Of a stretch of DNA of 64,000 nucleotides, positions 17,373 to 25,890 are shown piece by piece. Origin of the DNA: Pseudomonas delhiensis (lineage in GTDB: Bacteria > Pseudomonadota > Gammaproteobacteria > Pseudomonadales > Pseudomonadaceae); the NCBI RefSeq assembly GCF_900187975.1, contig NZ_FZPC01000017.1, positions 62,001 through 126,000 of the forward strand. The letters are read 5' to 3'. The translations under genes and the position numbers were made by a program. The notes beneath the pieces were generated by a model. That model was not told the DNA's origin and ran no database searches. It was given only the letters and a program-made list of their open reading frames with translations. The first letter of the stretch is position 1, and every line of letters begins with the position of its first letter.

Positions 17373-18205
17373 CCCCCACCTGGATGGACGCCATCGCCCG
17401 CCTGCGCGACGGCGCCGAGCCCTACGTACTGGTCACCGTCATCGGCGTCCAGGGCTCCACCCCGCGCGAGGCCGGCTGCAAGATGCTGGTCACGGCCGAC
17501 GCCTGCTACGACACCATCGGCGGCGGCCACCTGGAACTGGCCGCCACCGAGCACGCGCGCCAGCTGCTGCTGGCCGGCAAGGACGCCCAGAGCCTGGAGC
17601 ACTTCCCCCTGGGCGCGCGCCTGGGCCAGTGCTGCGGCGGCCGCGCCAGCCTGCTGTTCGAATGCTTCGCGGTGCGCGGGCCGCAGGTGCTGCTGTTCGG
17701 CGCCGGCCATGTCGGCCGCGCCCTGGCGCCGCTGCTGGCGGGCCTGCCGCTGCGCTTGGAATGGGTGGACAGCCGCGCCGCGGAATTCCCCGCCGAGTTA
17801 CCCACAGGGGTGCGCTGCAGCCTGCTGGACGATCCGCCGGAGGCTGTGGATAAGGCGCCGCCGGGCAGCTACTACCTGATCATGACCCACAACCACCCGC
17901 TGGACTACGCGCTAGCCGAGGCGGTGCTCGAGCGCGGCGACGCCGGCTTCCTCGGCATGATCGGCTCGCAGACCAAGGCCCAGCGCTGCCGCATGCGCCT
18001 GGAGCAGCGCGGCTTTTCCACAGCCGCCATCGAAACCCTGCACTGCCCCATCGGCCTGCCCGGCGTACCCGGCAAGCGCCCGCTGGAGGTGGCCATCGCC
18101 GTGGCCGCCCAGGTCATCGCCCGCTATCACCAGGACGCCCCGCCACGCACCACCCGCAGCGGCGTCGAATGGAAAGCCCTGTGCACCGAGGCAAACCGCA
18201 CGTAG
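17369..18205 (+). CDS. xdhC: XdhC, molybdenum cofactor insertion chaperone
   Basis: 278 aa. XdhC/CoxI family: VIGVQGSTPREAGCKMLV, GGGHLELAA, GQCCGGR, and the Rossmann domain LLFGAGHVGRALAPLL (about residue 110) with MTHNHPLDYALAEAVL and GMIGSQTKAQRCRMRL. It binds and sulfurates Moco for insertion into XdhB. It overlaps xdhB by 4 nt (ATGA). The stop codon TAG is the third to fifth base of the CGTAGGGCG end of a composite C repeat, so the repeat defines the C-terminus. Confidence 0.93.
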   Translation: MTPTWMDAIARLRDGAEPYVLVTVIGVQGSTPREAGCKMLVTADACYDTIGGGHLELAATEHARQLLLAGKDAQSLEHFPLGARLGQCCGGRASLLFECFAVRGPQVLLFGAGHVGRALAPLLAGLPLRLEWVDSRAAEFPAELPTGVRCSLLDDPPEAVDKAPPGSYYLIMTHNHPLDYALAEAVLERGDAGFLGMIGSQTKAQRCRMRLEQRGFSTAAIETLHCPIGLPGVPGKRPLEVAIAVAAQVIARYHQDAPPRTTRSGVEWKALCTEANRT

Positions 18206-18312
18206 GGCGCATAACCGTTCGCGGTTATCCGCCGTTTGACCTCGACCCCAGGCGCGCCCCGGATCTGACCTCGAAGCGCCTGTCCGGGGTGCTGCGGGCT
18301 CGGCGCATCGGC
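18201..18312 (+). repeat. Composite repeat C, left part
   Basis: CGTAGGGCGCATAACCGTTC, GCGGTTATCCGCCGTTTGAC, then a core matching the 20388 copy as far as about CTCGGCGCATCGGCC; the right inverted end is missing. It starts inside the xdhC stop codon. Confidence 0.85.
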
Positions 18313-18445
18313 CATCCCCCCCCAAAAAACCTGACCGACGGGACAACAGTTTTCCCCGCCCCCGCCGATAACCCCTTCGGCCCCTTCCCTACGCCCGTCT
18401 CCCACCGCGAACGGATTCGCCGCGTGCCAAGAGGACAACAAGAAC

Positions 18446-20374
18446 ATGCGCCTTCGCAGCATCCAGACCCAACTCATCCTCAGCATGGGCGCCGCCCTGC
18501 TGCTCAGCCTGCTCATCGTGCTCGGCCTCTACGCCGTGCTGGTCAACCGCCTGAGCGAGCGCTACCTGCTCGAACAGGCGCTGCCGGCGAGCATCCAGGC
18601 CATCGCCAACGACTTCGAGCGCCGGCTCACCGGCCCGCTCACCGCCGCCGCCGGCATAGCCGCCAACAGCCTGGTGCAGGACTGGCTGGCCGCCGGCGAG
18701 GACCCGGCGCGGCAGGCCGACTTCGTCCGCTACCTGGGCGGCATCCGCGCCTCGCAGCAGGCCTTCGCCGCGCTCATCGTCAGCCGGGCCAGCGACGCCT
18801 ACTACAGCGACAAGGGCAAGGAACGCACCCTGTCCCGCGGCGAGCCCCAGGACGCCTGGTACTTCGACTTCATCGGCAGCGGCCGGCCGCAGGTGCTGAA
18901 CATCGACACCGACGTCGGCAGCGGCGAACTCACGCTGTTCATCGACCGCCGCGTCGAGCGCGACGGCAAGCTGCTGGGCATCGCCGGCCTGGGCCTGCGC
19001 ATGGACGAGCTGTCGAAGCTGATCCGCGACTTCCGCTTCGGCCAGTCCGGCCACGTGTACCTGGTGAAGAACGACGGCCAGGTGCAGATCCACCCCGACC
19101 CGGCCCGGGCCCGCGGCAAGGCCCTGGCCGACCTGGTGGGAGGCGACGCGGCGCGGGCACTGCTCGGCCAGCCGGGCTTCCACAGCAGCCGCTTCGAACG
19201 CGATGGCGAGGCCTACCTGGCCGCCAGCCTGCCGCTGCGCGACCTCGGCTGGACGCTGGTCAGCGAGGTGCCGGAGGCCGAGGTCTACGCCGACGCGCGC
19301 CAGGCCCTGCGCCTTTCCGGCCTGGCCGGCGCGGCGGTGGCGCTGCTCTGCCTGGGCCTGGTGGTGCTGCTGGCCCGCGGCCTGGTGCGGCCGATACGCC
19401 AGGTGACCACGGCGCTGCTGGACATAGGCGCCGGCGGCGGCGACCTGACGCGCCGCCTGGACGATTCCCGCGCCGACGAACTGGGCGACCTGGCCCGCGG
19501 CTTCAACCGCTTCCTCGAAGGCCAGCGCCAGCTGATCGGCGCCGTGCTCGCCACCAGCCAGCAGTTGCAGCGCAGCGTGGCCGAGGTGGCGCGGGTTGTG
19601 GATAACACCGCCGAGCGCTCCAGCCGCCAGCAGGAGATGACCGACATGGTGGCCACGGCGGTGAACGAGATGGGTAGCACCGTGCAGGAAATCGCGCGCA
19701 ACGCCGAGCAGGCCGCCAGCGCCTCGCAGCAGGCCCGTGGCGAAGCCGGCCAGGCGCGCCAGGTGGTGGGCGGCTCGCTGCAGCATGGCGAGCGCATGTC
19801 CGCCGAGATCGGCCAGGCCGCCGAGGCGGTGAGCGACCTCGCGGCCCAGGTGGCGACCATCGACCAGGTGCTGGCGGTGATCCGCGGCATTTCCGAGCAG
19901 ACCAACCTGCTGGCCCTCAACGCCGCCATCGAGGCCGCGCGCGCCGGCGAGCTGGGCCGCGGCTTCGCCGTGGTGGCCGACGAGGTGCGCACCCTGGCCG
20001 GGCGCACCCAGGGCTCCACCGACGAGATCCAGGCGATGATCCAGCGCCTCAAGCAGGGCGCCGAACAGGCGGTCAGCTCCATGCACTCGGGCCAGGCGGC
20101 CACCGGCGAGGGCCTGGCCGCCAGCCAGCGCGCCGGCGCCTCGCTGGGCGCCATCGCCGACCAGGTGGAGCGCATCAGCGACATCAACCACCAGGTCGCC
20201 GCCGCCACCGAGGAACAGAGCGCGGTCACCGAGGAGATCAACCGCAACGTCCAGGGCATCGCCGACCTGGCCCGCGCCACCGCCGGCGAGGTGCACCAGG
20301 GCCGCGAGCAATGCCACGCCCTGCGCGGCCTGGCCGACGACCTGCAGCGGCAGATGGGGCAGTTCCGCTTGTAA
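18446..20374 (+). CDS. Methyl-accepting chemotaxis protein with periplasmic Cache domain
   Basis: 642 aa. The first membrane helix is at about residues 8-30 ([20 protein letters not shown]). A large periplasmic dCache-type ligand domain follows, to about 285, including [21 protein letters not shown]. The second helix is about 292-312, then HAMP, then a long signalling domain with the invariant tip [19 protein letters not shown] (about 485-503). No CheR-binding pentapeptide ends the protein (MGQFRL). The ligand is unknown; P. aeruginosa relatives of this class sense amino acids, organic acids or polyamines. It stands alone between two composite C repeats. Confidence 0.9.
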   Translation: MRLRSIQTQLILSMGAALLLSLLIVLGLYAVLVNRLSERYLLEQALPASIQAIANDFERRLTGPLTAAAGIAANSLVQDWLAAGEDPARQADFVRYLGGIRASQQAFAALIVSRASDAYYSDKGKERTLSRGEPQDAWYFDFIGSGRPQVLNIDTDVGSGELTLFIDRRVERDGKLLGIAGLGLRMDELSKLIRDFRFGQSGHVYLVKNDGQVQIHPDPARARGKALADLVGGDAARALLGQPGFHSSRFERDGEAYLAASLPLRDLGWTLVSEVPEAEVYADARQALRLSGLAGAAVALLCLGLVVLLARGLVRPIRQVTTALLDIGAGGGDLTRRLDDSRADELGDLARGFNRFLEGQRQLIGAVLATSQQLQRSVAEVARVVDNTAERSSRQQEMTDMVATAVNEMGSTVQEIARNAEQAASASQQARGEAGQARQVVGGSLQHGERMSAEIGQAAEAVSDLAAQVATIDQVLAVIRGISEQTNLLALNAAIEAARAGELGRGFAVVADEVRTLAGRTQGSTDEIQAMIQRLKQGAEQAVSSMHSGQAATGEGLAASQRAGASLGAIADQVERISDINHQVAAATEEQSAVTEEINRNVQGIADLARATAGEVHQGREQCHALRGLADDLQRQMGQFRL

Positions 20375-20387
20375 CGCCGCGGCTGGA

Positions 20388-20552
20388 CGTAGGGCGTATA
20401 ACGCTCCGCGTTATACGCCGTTTGACCTTGGCGCCAGGCGCGCCTCGGATTTGGCCCCGGAGCGCCTGTCCGGGGCGCTCCGGGTTCGGACCAGAGGCCG
20501 GGCATGGGCTCGGTGTAGCGGCGTATAACCGCGAGCGGTTATACGCCCTACG
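20388..20552. repeat. Composite repeat C, full copy
   Basis: 165 bp in the opposite orientation to 3653-3819. Ends are CGTAGGGCGTATAACGC and GGTTATACGCCCTACG. The paired GTATAAC/GTTATAC changes keep the hairpins intact, so copies diverge with compensation. Confidence 0.9.
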
Positions 20553-21259
20553 CTCCTGTTATCCACTGTTGAAAAGGGGGTTTCGCTGTCCACAGGCGGC
20601 AGGCTTCCACAGGGAGGCTCCATAGGCGCTTTTTTGCCTCTTCGATTTGTGGATACCCTTCTGCAGCCCAGCAATTCCGGGGCTTTTTGCTCAAATAACG
20701 TACAGTTTTCGCCAGCCGGCGGCGGTTCTGGCATCGGAAGTTTTCCCCAGAGGATATCCACAACACTGTCCACGGCCTCTGTGAGCAATCCATTCGCCTG
20801 GCCGCGGAAAACCCCAGTTCCGCCGGCCTCTCCGCAGCCTTTCCCCTGCCCTGCACAAGTGCTGCCTCCAGCATGGTTTTCCACCAGGATATTCACAGCT
20901 TGCCAAGGGCTTATACCGGGCTTGTCCAGGGTCCTTTTCCGGTGCTGCCAGGCCCGGCCTAAGCCCTTGAATTACGTGGCTTTCAGGCCATTGCAGAGCA
21001 AAAAATGTACAGCCTTGCGCAGCCCCCGGAATACCTGCTTCCGAAGGCTTCATCGACAGTTTTTCCACAGCCTTGCCCACGCTATCCGGGGATAGCCGCA
21101 GACGGTCTTTTTCGGGGTTTGCACAAATTCTGCGCAAAGCCTTGCAGGCCAGGGCTGACGTGGCCTGGAGCGGAGGGGGCACAGTTTGTCCACAGGATGC
21201 CGCACAGGAACCGGGGACAAAAACCCACCGCCGGTGGAAAAGCCCTGGGGATAATTGCT
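20553..21259. other. 707-bp non-coding region rich in DnaA-box-like words
   Basis: No ORF here has coding-like composition. Near-DnaA boxes (8 of 9 to TTATNCACA on either strand) occur at 20559 (TTATCCACT), 20648 (TGTGGATAC), 20754 (ATATCCACA), 20889 (ATATTCACA), 21061 (TTTTCCACA) and 21186 (TTGTCCACA). Several further TCCACAG words and T-runs are present. It may be a DnaA-binding or titration locus, an old origin fragment, or simply degenerate DNA. Confidence 0.45.
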
Positions 21260-21850
21260 TCAGTCGTCGAGGTGGGTGGCGCGGATGCGGCCGCGGCTGA
21301 GGTCGCCGAGCAGGCGTTGCAGCGCTTCGACCTGGGTATCGGGCAGGCTCAGGCGGATATCCACACCCTCGGCGCCGTAGGCCTCGTCCTCGATGCTCGC
21401 ACCCAGGGCGAGGATGCGCGCCTTGAGCAGCGCGTGCTCGGCGAAGCCGCAGGCGAAGGCCAGGCGCGTGCTGGGCACCAGCTCGATGCGCGGGGCGTCC
21501 TGCAGGCACTTGGCCGCGCAGCCGCCGTAGGCGCGGGCCAGGCCGCCTGTGCCGAGCTTAATGCCGCCGAACCAGCGGCTGACCAGCACCACCACGCGGT
21601 CCATGGCCTGGCCCTCGATGGCCGCGAGCATCGGCCGCCCGGCGGTGCCGCCGGGTTCGCCGTCGTCGCTGAAGCGGTAGTGCGCGCCGAGCTTCCAGGC
21701 CCAGCAGTTGTGCCCGGCGCTGGCGTCGCGGTGGGCGGCGAGGAAGGCCTGGGCCTCGGCCTCGCTGGCGATGGGCGCCGCCAGGCAGGTGAAGCGGCTC
21801 TTGCGGATGTCCTCGGCGTAGCTGGCCGGGCCGGCGAGGGTGAAGCTCAT
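21260..21850 (-). CDS. yigZ: YigZ / IMPACT-family protein (UPF0029)
   Basis: 196 aa. N-terminal UPF0029 domain: EDIRKSRFTCLAAPI, GHNCWAWKLG, FSDDGEPGGTAGRPML and VVVLVSRWFGGIKLGTGGLARAYGG. A short C-terminal DUF1949-like region follows. The family resembles the eukaryotic GCN2 inhibitor IMPACT; its bacterial role is not settled. It starts at ATG 21848-21850, overlapping the stop of the TetR gene upstream by 4 nt, so the two are co-transcribed. Confidence 0.9.
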   Translation of the reverse strand: MSFTLAGPASYAEDIRKSRFTCLAAPIASEAEAQAFLAAHRDASAGHNCWAWKLGAHYRFSDDGEPGGTAGRPMLAAIEGQAMDRVVVLVSRWFGGIKLGTGGLARAYGGCAAKCLQDAPRIELVPSTRLAFACGFAEHALLKARILALGASIEDEAYGAEGVDIRLSLPDTQVEALQRLLGDLSRGRIRATHLDD

Positions 21851-22515
21851 GCCGTGGCCGGCGGCGTCAGCCCGCAGCCCTTGAGGATGATGCGGATGAG
21901 GTTGTCGGCGGCCTCGTTGAAGTCCTGCCGGGACATGCGCTTGCGCCCGGTGACGAAGGCGATCTGGGTGGCGAAGTCGGCGTAGTGCTGGGTGCTGCCC
22001 CAGAGCAGGAAGATCAGGTTGACCGGGTCCACCGGGTCCATCTTGCCGGCGGCGATCCAGGCCTCGAACACCGCCGCGCGGCCGCGGAACCAGGCGCGGT
22101 AGTCCTGGTTGAAGTGGCTGCTCAGGCACTGCCCGCCGCTGATGATCTCCATGGCGAAGATCCGCGAGGCCAGCGGGTGGCGGCGGGAGAACTCCATCTT
22201 GGCGCGGATGTAGCCGGCCAGGGCGGTGGCCGGGTCGTCCTCGGCGCCGAGGTGGTTGAAGGTGCTGTCCCAGAGGTCGAGGATGTTGCCCAGCACCGCG
22301 GTGTAGAGCCCCAGCTTGTTGCTGAAGTAGTAGTGCAGGTTGGCCTTGGGCAGGTCGGCGCGCAGGGCGATGGCGTTCATGCTGGTGCCCTTGAAGCCGT
22401 GGCGGGCGAACTCTTCTTCGGCGGCGGCGAGGATGACTTCCTCGTTCTTCTGGCGAATGCGGCCGGCGGGCTTCTCGGAGCCTTCGGCGAGGTGGGCTGG
22501 CACTGGGAAGGTCAT
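21847..22515 (-). CDS. TetR/AcrR regulator, RutR-like (YcdC C-terminal domain)
   Basis: 222 aa from ATG 22515 (MTFPVPAHLAEGSEKP). The HTH is at about residues 30-75: ILAAAEEEFARHGFKGTSMNAIALRADLPKANLHYYFSNK. The C-terminal domain resembles E. coli RutR (YIRAKMEFSRRHPLASRIFAMEI; LIFLLWGSTQHYADFATQI). RutR senses uracil or thymine; related pseudomonad regulators control pyrimidine or purine catabolism genes. No such target is next to it, so the ligand is open. It is translationally coupled to yigZ. Confidence 0.85.
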   Translation of the reverse strand: MTFPVPAHLAEGSEKPAGRIRQKNEEVILAAAEEEFARHGFKGTSMNAIALRADLPKANLHYYFSNKLGLYTAVLGNILDLWDSTFNHLGAEDDPATALAGYIRAKMEFSRRHPLASRIFAMEIISGGQCLSSHFNQDYRAWFRGRAAVFEAWIAAGKMDPVDPVNLIFLLWGSTQHYADFATQIAFVTGRKRMSRQDFNEAADNLIRIILKGCGLTPPATA

Positions 22516-22650
22516 ACGGCGTATCCATGGCTTCAGCGAAAGGGCGAAGCATGGATAACCCAGGCGGGGCGGGGGATTCAAGCGAATCCGGCGTTTTTCC
22601 CGGGGCGCACCGCAACGGGGCGGGAAAATCCCCCGCGGGGGCCCTTTCCT

Positions 22651-22674
22651 GTAGGAGCGAGCTTGCTCGCGAAC
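22651..22674 (+). repeat. REP element (type A), forward member of an inverted pair
   Basis: Pairs with the inverted copy at 22706-22730. The gap 22516-22962 (447 bp) holds this pair and the CitMHS leader; an 18-codon ORF at 22888-22944 has no ribosome-binding site and is not called. Confidence 0.95.
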
Positions 22675-22705
22675 GGGGATTTCCCGGCAGCTGTGGTGCC
22701 ATGCG

Positions 22706-22730
22706 GTTCGCGAGCAAGCTCGCTCCTACG
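22706..22730 (-). repeat. REP element (type A), inverted member
   Basis: Reverse complement of the copy at 22651, 31 bp away. Confidence 0.95.
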
Positions 22731-22962
22731 AAGAGCCCGGTGCTGAAACATCCGGAAACATCACCTCTTCACCGACGATCGCCGCCTTTTCCCGCGAAAG
22801 CCTGCTGAAAGCTTGAGCCCCTAGCATCCGCCCTCCCCTCCGCTGCCCGGCGGCGGGTTATCCGCACAAGAACAACACGGGTGATGCCATGACACGCTTG
22901 AACCGCCGCCCCGCCCCGTCCCTGCCCGGCCACCCGCCGCGCTGACCCGACGGAGGCCTCCG

Positions 22963-24267
22963 ATGCTGACCTTCCTCGCCTTCGCCATGGTGGCGACCTT
23001 CATGTTCCTGATCATGACGCGGCGCCTCTCGGCGCTCATCGCGCTGATCCTGGTGCCCATCGCCTTCGCCCTGCTCGGCGGCTTCGCCGCGGGCCTGGGG
23101 CCGATGATGCTCGACGGCATCCGCACCCTGGCGCCGACCGGGGTGATGCTGATGTTCGCCATCCTCTACTTCGCCATCATGATCGACTCGGGGCTGTTCG
23201 ACCCGGCGGTGCGCAAGATCCTGCGGCTGGTCAAGGGCGACCCGCTGAAGGTCTCGCTGGGCACCGCGGCCCTGGCGATGATCGTCTCGCTGGACGGCGA
23301 CGGCTCCACCACCTACATGATCTGCGTGGCCGCGGTGCTGCCGCTGTACCAGCGCCTGGGCATGAGCCCGCTGCTGATGGCCTGCCTGATCATGCTCTCC
23401 AGCGGCGTGCTCAACATGACCCCCTGGGGCGGCCCCACCGCCCGCGCCGCCAGTGCCCTGCACGTGGACCCGGCGGACATCTTCGTGCCGATGATCCCGG
23501 CGATGGTCGCGGGCCTCGCCACCATCTTCGCCATCGCCTGGGTGTACGGCAAACGCGAGCGCGCGCGCCTGGGCCAGCTGCACCTGCCCGGCGAGCACCT
23601 GGACGCGGCCGAGGTCAGCGTCTCGCAGTACCCCGACGCGCGGCGGCCGAAGCTGCTGTGGTTCAACGGCGCGCTGACGCTGGTGCTGATGGCCACGCTG
23701 ATCGCCGGGCTGCTGCCGATGCCGGTGCTGTTCATGATCGCCTTCGGCATCGCCATGATCGTCAACTACCCGTGCATCCTCGAGCAGAAGAAGCGCATCG
23801 GCGCCCATGCCGAGAACGTGCTGGCGGTGGTCTCGCTGATCTTCGCCGCCGGGGTGTTCACCGGCATCCTCTCCGGAACCGGCATGGTCGAGGCCATGTC
23901 GAAGAGCCTGCTGGCGGTGATCCCGCCGGCGCTGGGGCCGTACCTGGCGACCATCACCGCGCTGGTCAGCCTGCCGTTCACCTTCTTCATGTCCAACGAT
24001 GCCTTCTACTACGGCGTGCTGCCGGTGCTCACCCAGGCCGCCGCGCAGTACGGCATCAGCCCGGTGGAGATGGCCCGCGCCTCCATCGTCGGCCAGCCGG
24101 TGCACCTGCTCAGCCCGCTGGTGCCCTCCACCTACCTGCTGGTGGGCCTGGCCAAGGTGGACTTCGGCGACCACCAGCGCTTCACCCTGCGCTGGGCAGC
24201 GCTGGTGTGTCTCGCTATCCTCGCCGCCGCCCTGCTGCTGGGGCTGTTCCCCCTGTTCAACGACTGA
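22963..24267 (+). CDS. CitMHS-family citrate:metal/H+ symporter
   Basis: 434 aa, about 11-12 membrane helices, starting MLTFLAFAMVATFMFLIMTRR after a good GGAGG site. Family signatures are IVSLDGDGSTTYMICVAAVLPLY, LNMTPWGGPTARAASAL, the paired FTGILSGTGMVEAM and FTFFMSNDAFYYGVLPVL. Members import citrate complexed with Mg2+ or Ca2+ with protons. It is 18 bp upstream of terC and may be co-transcribed with it. Metal specificity cannot be read from sequence. Confidence 0.9.
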   Translation: MLTFLAFAMVATFMFLIMTRRLSALIALILVPIAFALLGGFAAGLGPMMLDGIRTLAPTGVMLMFAILYFAIMIDSGLFDPAVRKILRLVKGDPLKVSLGTAALAMIVSLDGDGSTTYMICVAAVLPLYQRLGMSPLLMACLIMLSSGVLNMTPWGGPTARAASALHVDPADIFVPMIPAMVAGLATIFAIAWVYGKRERARLGQLHLPGEHLDAAEVSVSQYPDARRPKLLWFNGALTLVLMATLIAGLLPMPVLFMIAFGIAMIVNYPCILEQKKRIGAHAENVLAVVSLIFAAGVFTGILSGTGMVEAMSKSLLAVIPPALGPYLATITALVSLPFTFFMSNDAFYYGVLPVLTQAAAQYGISPVEMARASIVGQPVHLLSPLVPSTYLLVGLAKVDFGDHQRFTLRWAALVCLAILAAALLLGLFPLFND

Positions 24268-24285
24268 AGACTGGTAGACCCGTAA

Positions 24286-25047
24286 ATGGAATGGCTGACC
24301 AACCCGGAAATCTGGGTCGCGCTCCTCACCCTGACCGCCCTGGAGATCGTCCTGGGCATCGACAACATCATCATGATCTCCATCCTGGTGGGGCGCATGC
24401 CCAAGGCCATGCAGGCGCGCACGCGGCTGTTCGGCCTGGCCCTGGCGATGGTCACGCGCATCCTCCTGCTGCTGTCGATCACCTGGGTGATGCGCCTGAC
24501 CGCCGACCTGTTCAGCGTGCTCGGCCAGGGCATTTCCGGGCGTGACCTGATCCTGTTCTGCGGCGGCCTGTTCCTGCTGTGGAAGAGCAGCAGCGAGATC
24601 TACCACGGCCTGGAAGGCGAGGACGAGACCGAGCAGCAGCCGAAAAGCCTGCTCGGCGGCTTCCTCGGCACCATCGTGCAGATCGCCATCATCGACATCG
24701 TGTTCTCCCTCGACTCGGTGATCACCGCCGTGGGCATGGTCTCCAACGTGCCGGTGATGGTCGCCGCCATCGTCGTCGCGGTGCTGGTGATGATGCTGGC
24801 CTCCGGCGCCATCAGCGCCTTCATCGACCAGCACCCGTCGCTGAAGATGCTGGCGCTGTCGTTCCTCATCGTGGTCGGCACCGTGCTCATCGCCGAAGCC
24901 TTCGAGGTCCACGTGCCCAAGGGCTACGTCTACTTCGCCATGGCCTTCTCGCTGGCGGTGGAAGCGCTGAACATCCGCATGCGCACGGCGCGCGGGCGCA
25001 AGCCGGCCGAGCCGGTGCAGCTGCGCCGCGACATCCCCGGCCAGTAG
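24286..25047 (+). CDS. TerC-family integral membrane protein (YgaP/Alx type)
   Basis: 253 aa with about seven membrane helices. The two conserved acidic motifs are LEIVLGIDNIIMISILVGRMP (helix 1) and IAIIDIVFSLDSVITAVGM (about residues 130-150). TerC/Alx proteins are linked to metal-ion, especially manganese, export or metalation of secreted proteins. Immediately downstream of the citrate-metal symporter, this suggests a shared metal context, which is inference only. Confidence 0.9.
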   Translation: MEWLTNPEIWVALLTLTALEIVLGIDNIIMISILVGRMPKAMQARTRLFGLALAMVTRILLLLSITWVMRLTADLFSVLGQGISGRDLILFCGGLFLLWKSSSEIYHGLEGEDETEQQPKSLLGGFLGTIVQIAIIDIVFSLDSVITAVGMVSNVPVMVAAIVVAVLVMMLASGAISAFIDQHPSLKMLALSFLIVVGTVLIAEAFEVHVPKGYVYFAMAFSLAVEALNIRMRTARGRKPAEPVQLRRDIPGQ

Positions 25048-25051
25048 CGCC

Positions 25052-25543
25052 CTAGAGCGTCGGCAAGGGCGCCCCGGCCGGCCACTCCAGGGTGCCCTTG
25101 TCGCTGAAGCGCACGGTGCCGAACAGGCCGCCGCCGAGCTTGCCGCTGATCTCGTAGGGCATGCCCTGGCGCGGCGGCGCGTTGCCCAGGCCCCAGGCCT
25201 GGCGCACCAGGCGGAAGGCGGAGATGCTCACCGGCACGCTGAGCACCGCCTCGCCGAAGCGCGGCACCTGCCCGCGCTGGTCGCTCACCCCGCTGGCCAG
25301 CGGGCGGCCGTTGACGCTCAGGTCCAGGGCCACGCCGTCGTAGTCGATGTCCCGGTCGTTGGGGTTCTGCACCCGCAGCTTGACCGCGAAACGCGCCTCC
25401 ATGCCCTGCCCGGCCAGGGGCTCCAGGCCCACCAGGTCGATCTTCAGCGGGTCGTTGCCGAACAGGCTGGCGCAGGCGCCCAGGCCCAGGATCAGGCCAA
25501 GGGCGAGGAACAGGCGCAGGGTGGCGAGAAGGCGCTTGGGCAT
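25052..25543 (-). CDS. LEA14-like (WHy domain) lipoprotein
   Basis: 163 aa. Type II signal peptide with lipobox LGLGAC (Cys at about residue 24), followed by a single LEA type 2 / WHy beta-sandwich: KIDLVGLEPLAGQGMEARFAVKLRVQNPNDRDIDYDGVALDLSVNG. The family is tied to desiccation or stress tolerance in some bacteria; P. aeruginosa has similar lipoproteins of unknown role. It is convergent with terC, with a 4-bp gap between the two stops. Confidence 0.85.
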   Translation of the reverse strand: MPKRLLATLRLFLALGLILGLGACASLFGNDPLKIDLVGLEPLAGQGMEARFAVKLRVQNPNDRDIDYDGVALDLSVNGRPLASGVSDQRGQVPRFGEAVLSVPVSISAFRLVRQAWGLGNAPPRQGMPYEISGKLGGGLFGTVRFSDKGTLEWPAGAPLPTL

Positions 25544-25666
25544 CGGGGGTTTCCGCTGGCGGTGGTGTCCGGGGCAGTCTAGCCCGCGGGGGTGGCCTGG
25601 AGGAACCGCGGTTCGGATACCCCTTGTAGGATCTCATCCGCGAATCGCGCCGATATTTCCGGCTAT

Positions 25667-25689
25667 CGCGGACAAGGTCCGCTCCTACG
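25667..25689 (-). repeat. REP element of a second type
   Basis: CGCGGACAAGGTCCGC followed by TCCTACG, the other common pseudomonad REP. A degenerate partner (TTGTAGGATCTCATCCGCG) lies at about 25625-25643. These occupy part of the 347-bp gap 25544-25890. Confidence 0.8.
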
Positions 25690-25800
25690 ATCGTGATTTT
25701 CCGGGCATCCCTGCAAAACCCCGCCGCAGGGGCTTTACTGAAGGTAAACACCCCGGCGGATCAGCATCTTGTCGAACCCTCGCGGGACTGCGTGGGTCTA

Positions 25801-25820
25801 CTATGACATTTAGATGACAG
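25801..25820 (-). promoter_or_regulatory. PHO-box-like repeat upstream of the Na/Pi cotransporter
   Basis: On the minus strand the 20-mer is CTGTCATCTAAATGTCATAG: two 7-bp PhoB half-sites, CTGTCAT and ATGTCAT, with a 4-bp spacer, giving the 11-bp period of PHO boxes. It lies 71 bp upstream of the Na/Pi ATG but points away from it, towards the LEA14 lipoprotein gene 258 bp off. Which gene PhoB would control is therefore open. Confidence 0.6.
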
Positions 25821-25890
25821 AAAAATCGGCCAGAGTCGTCCCACCGCGCAGTCACGCCAGGGCGGCCATGCAGTAACGAGGGGGGCCGCC

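Noticed and set aside
20634-21095. 153-codon frame in the non-coding region before yigZ
   Set aside because: Proline/serine/phenylalanine-rich with no G/C third-position bias and no family match; treated as non-coding.
22888-22944. 18-codon ORF upstream of the CitMHS gene as a leader peptide
   Set aside because: No ribosome-binding site, no regulatory codon run and no attenuator stem.
22858-24912. Long antisense frame (684 codons) opposite the CitMHS and TerC genes
   Set aside because: Histidine-, aspartate- and glutamine-rich shadow with no domain; the plus-strand genes are unambiguous.
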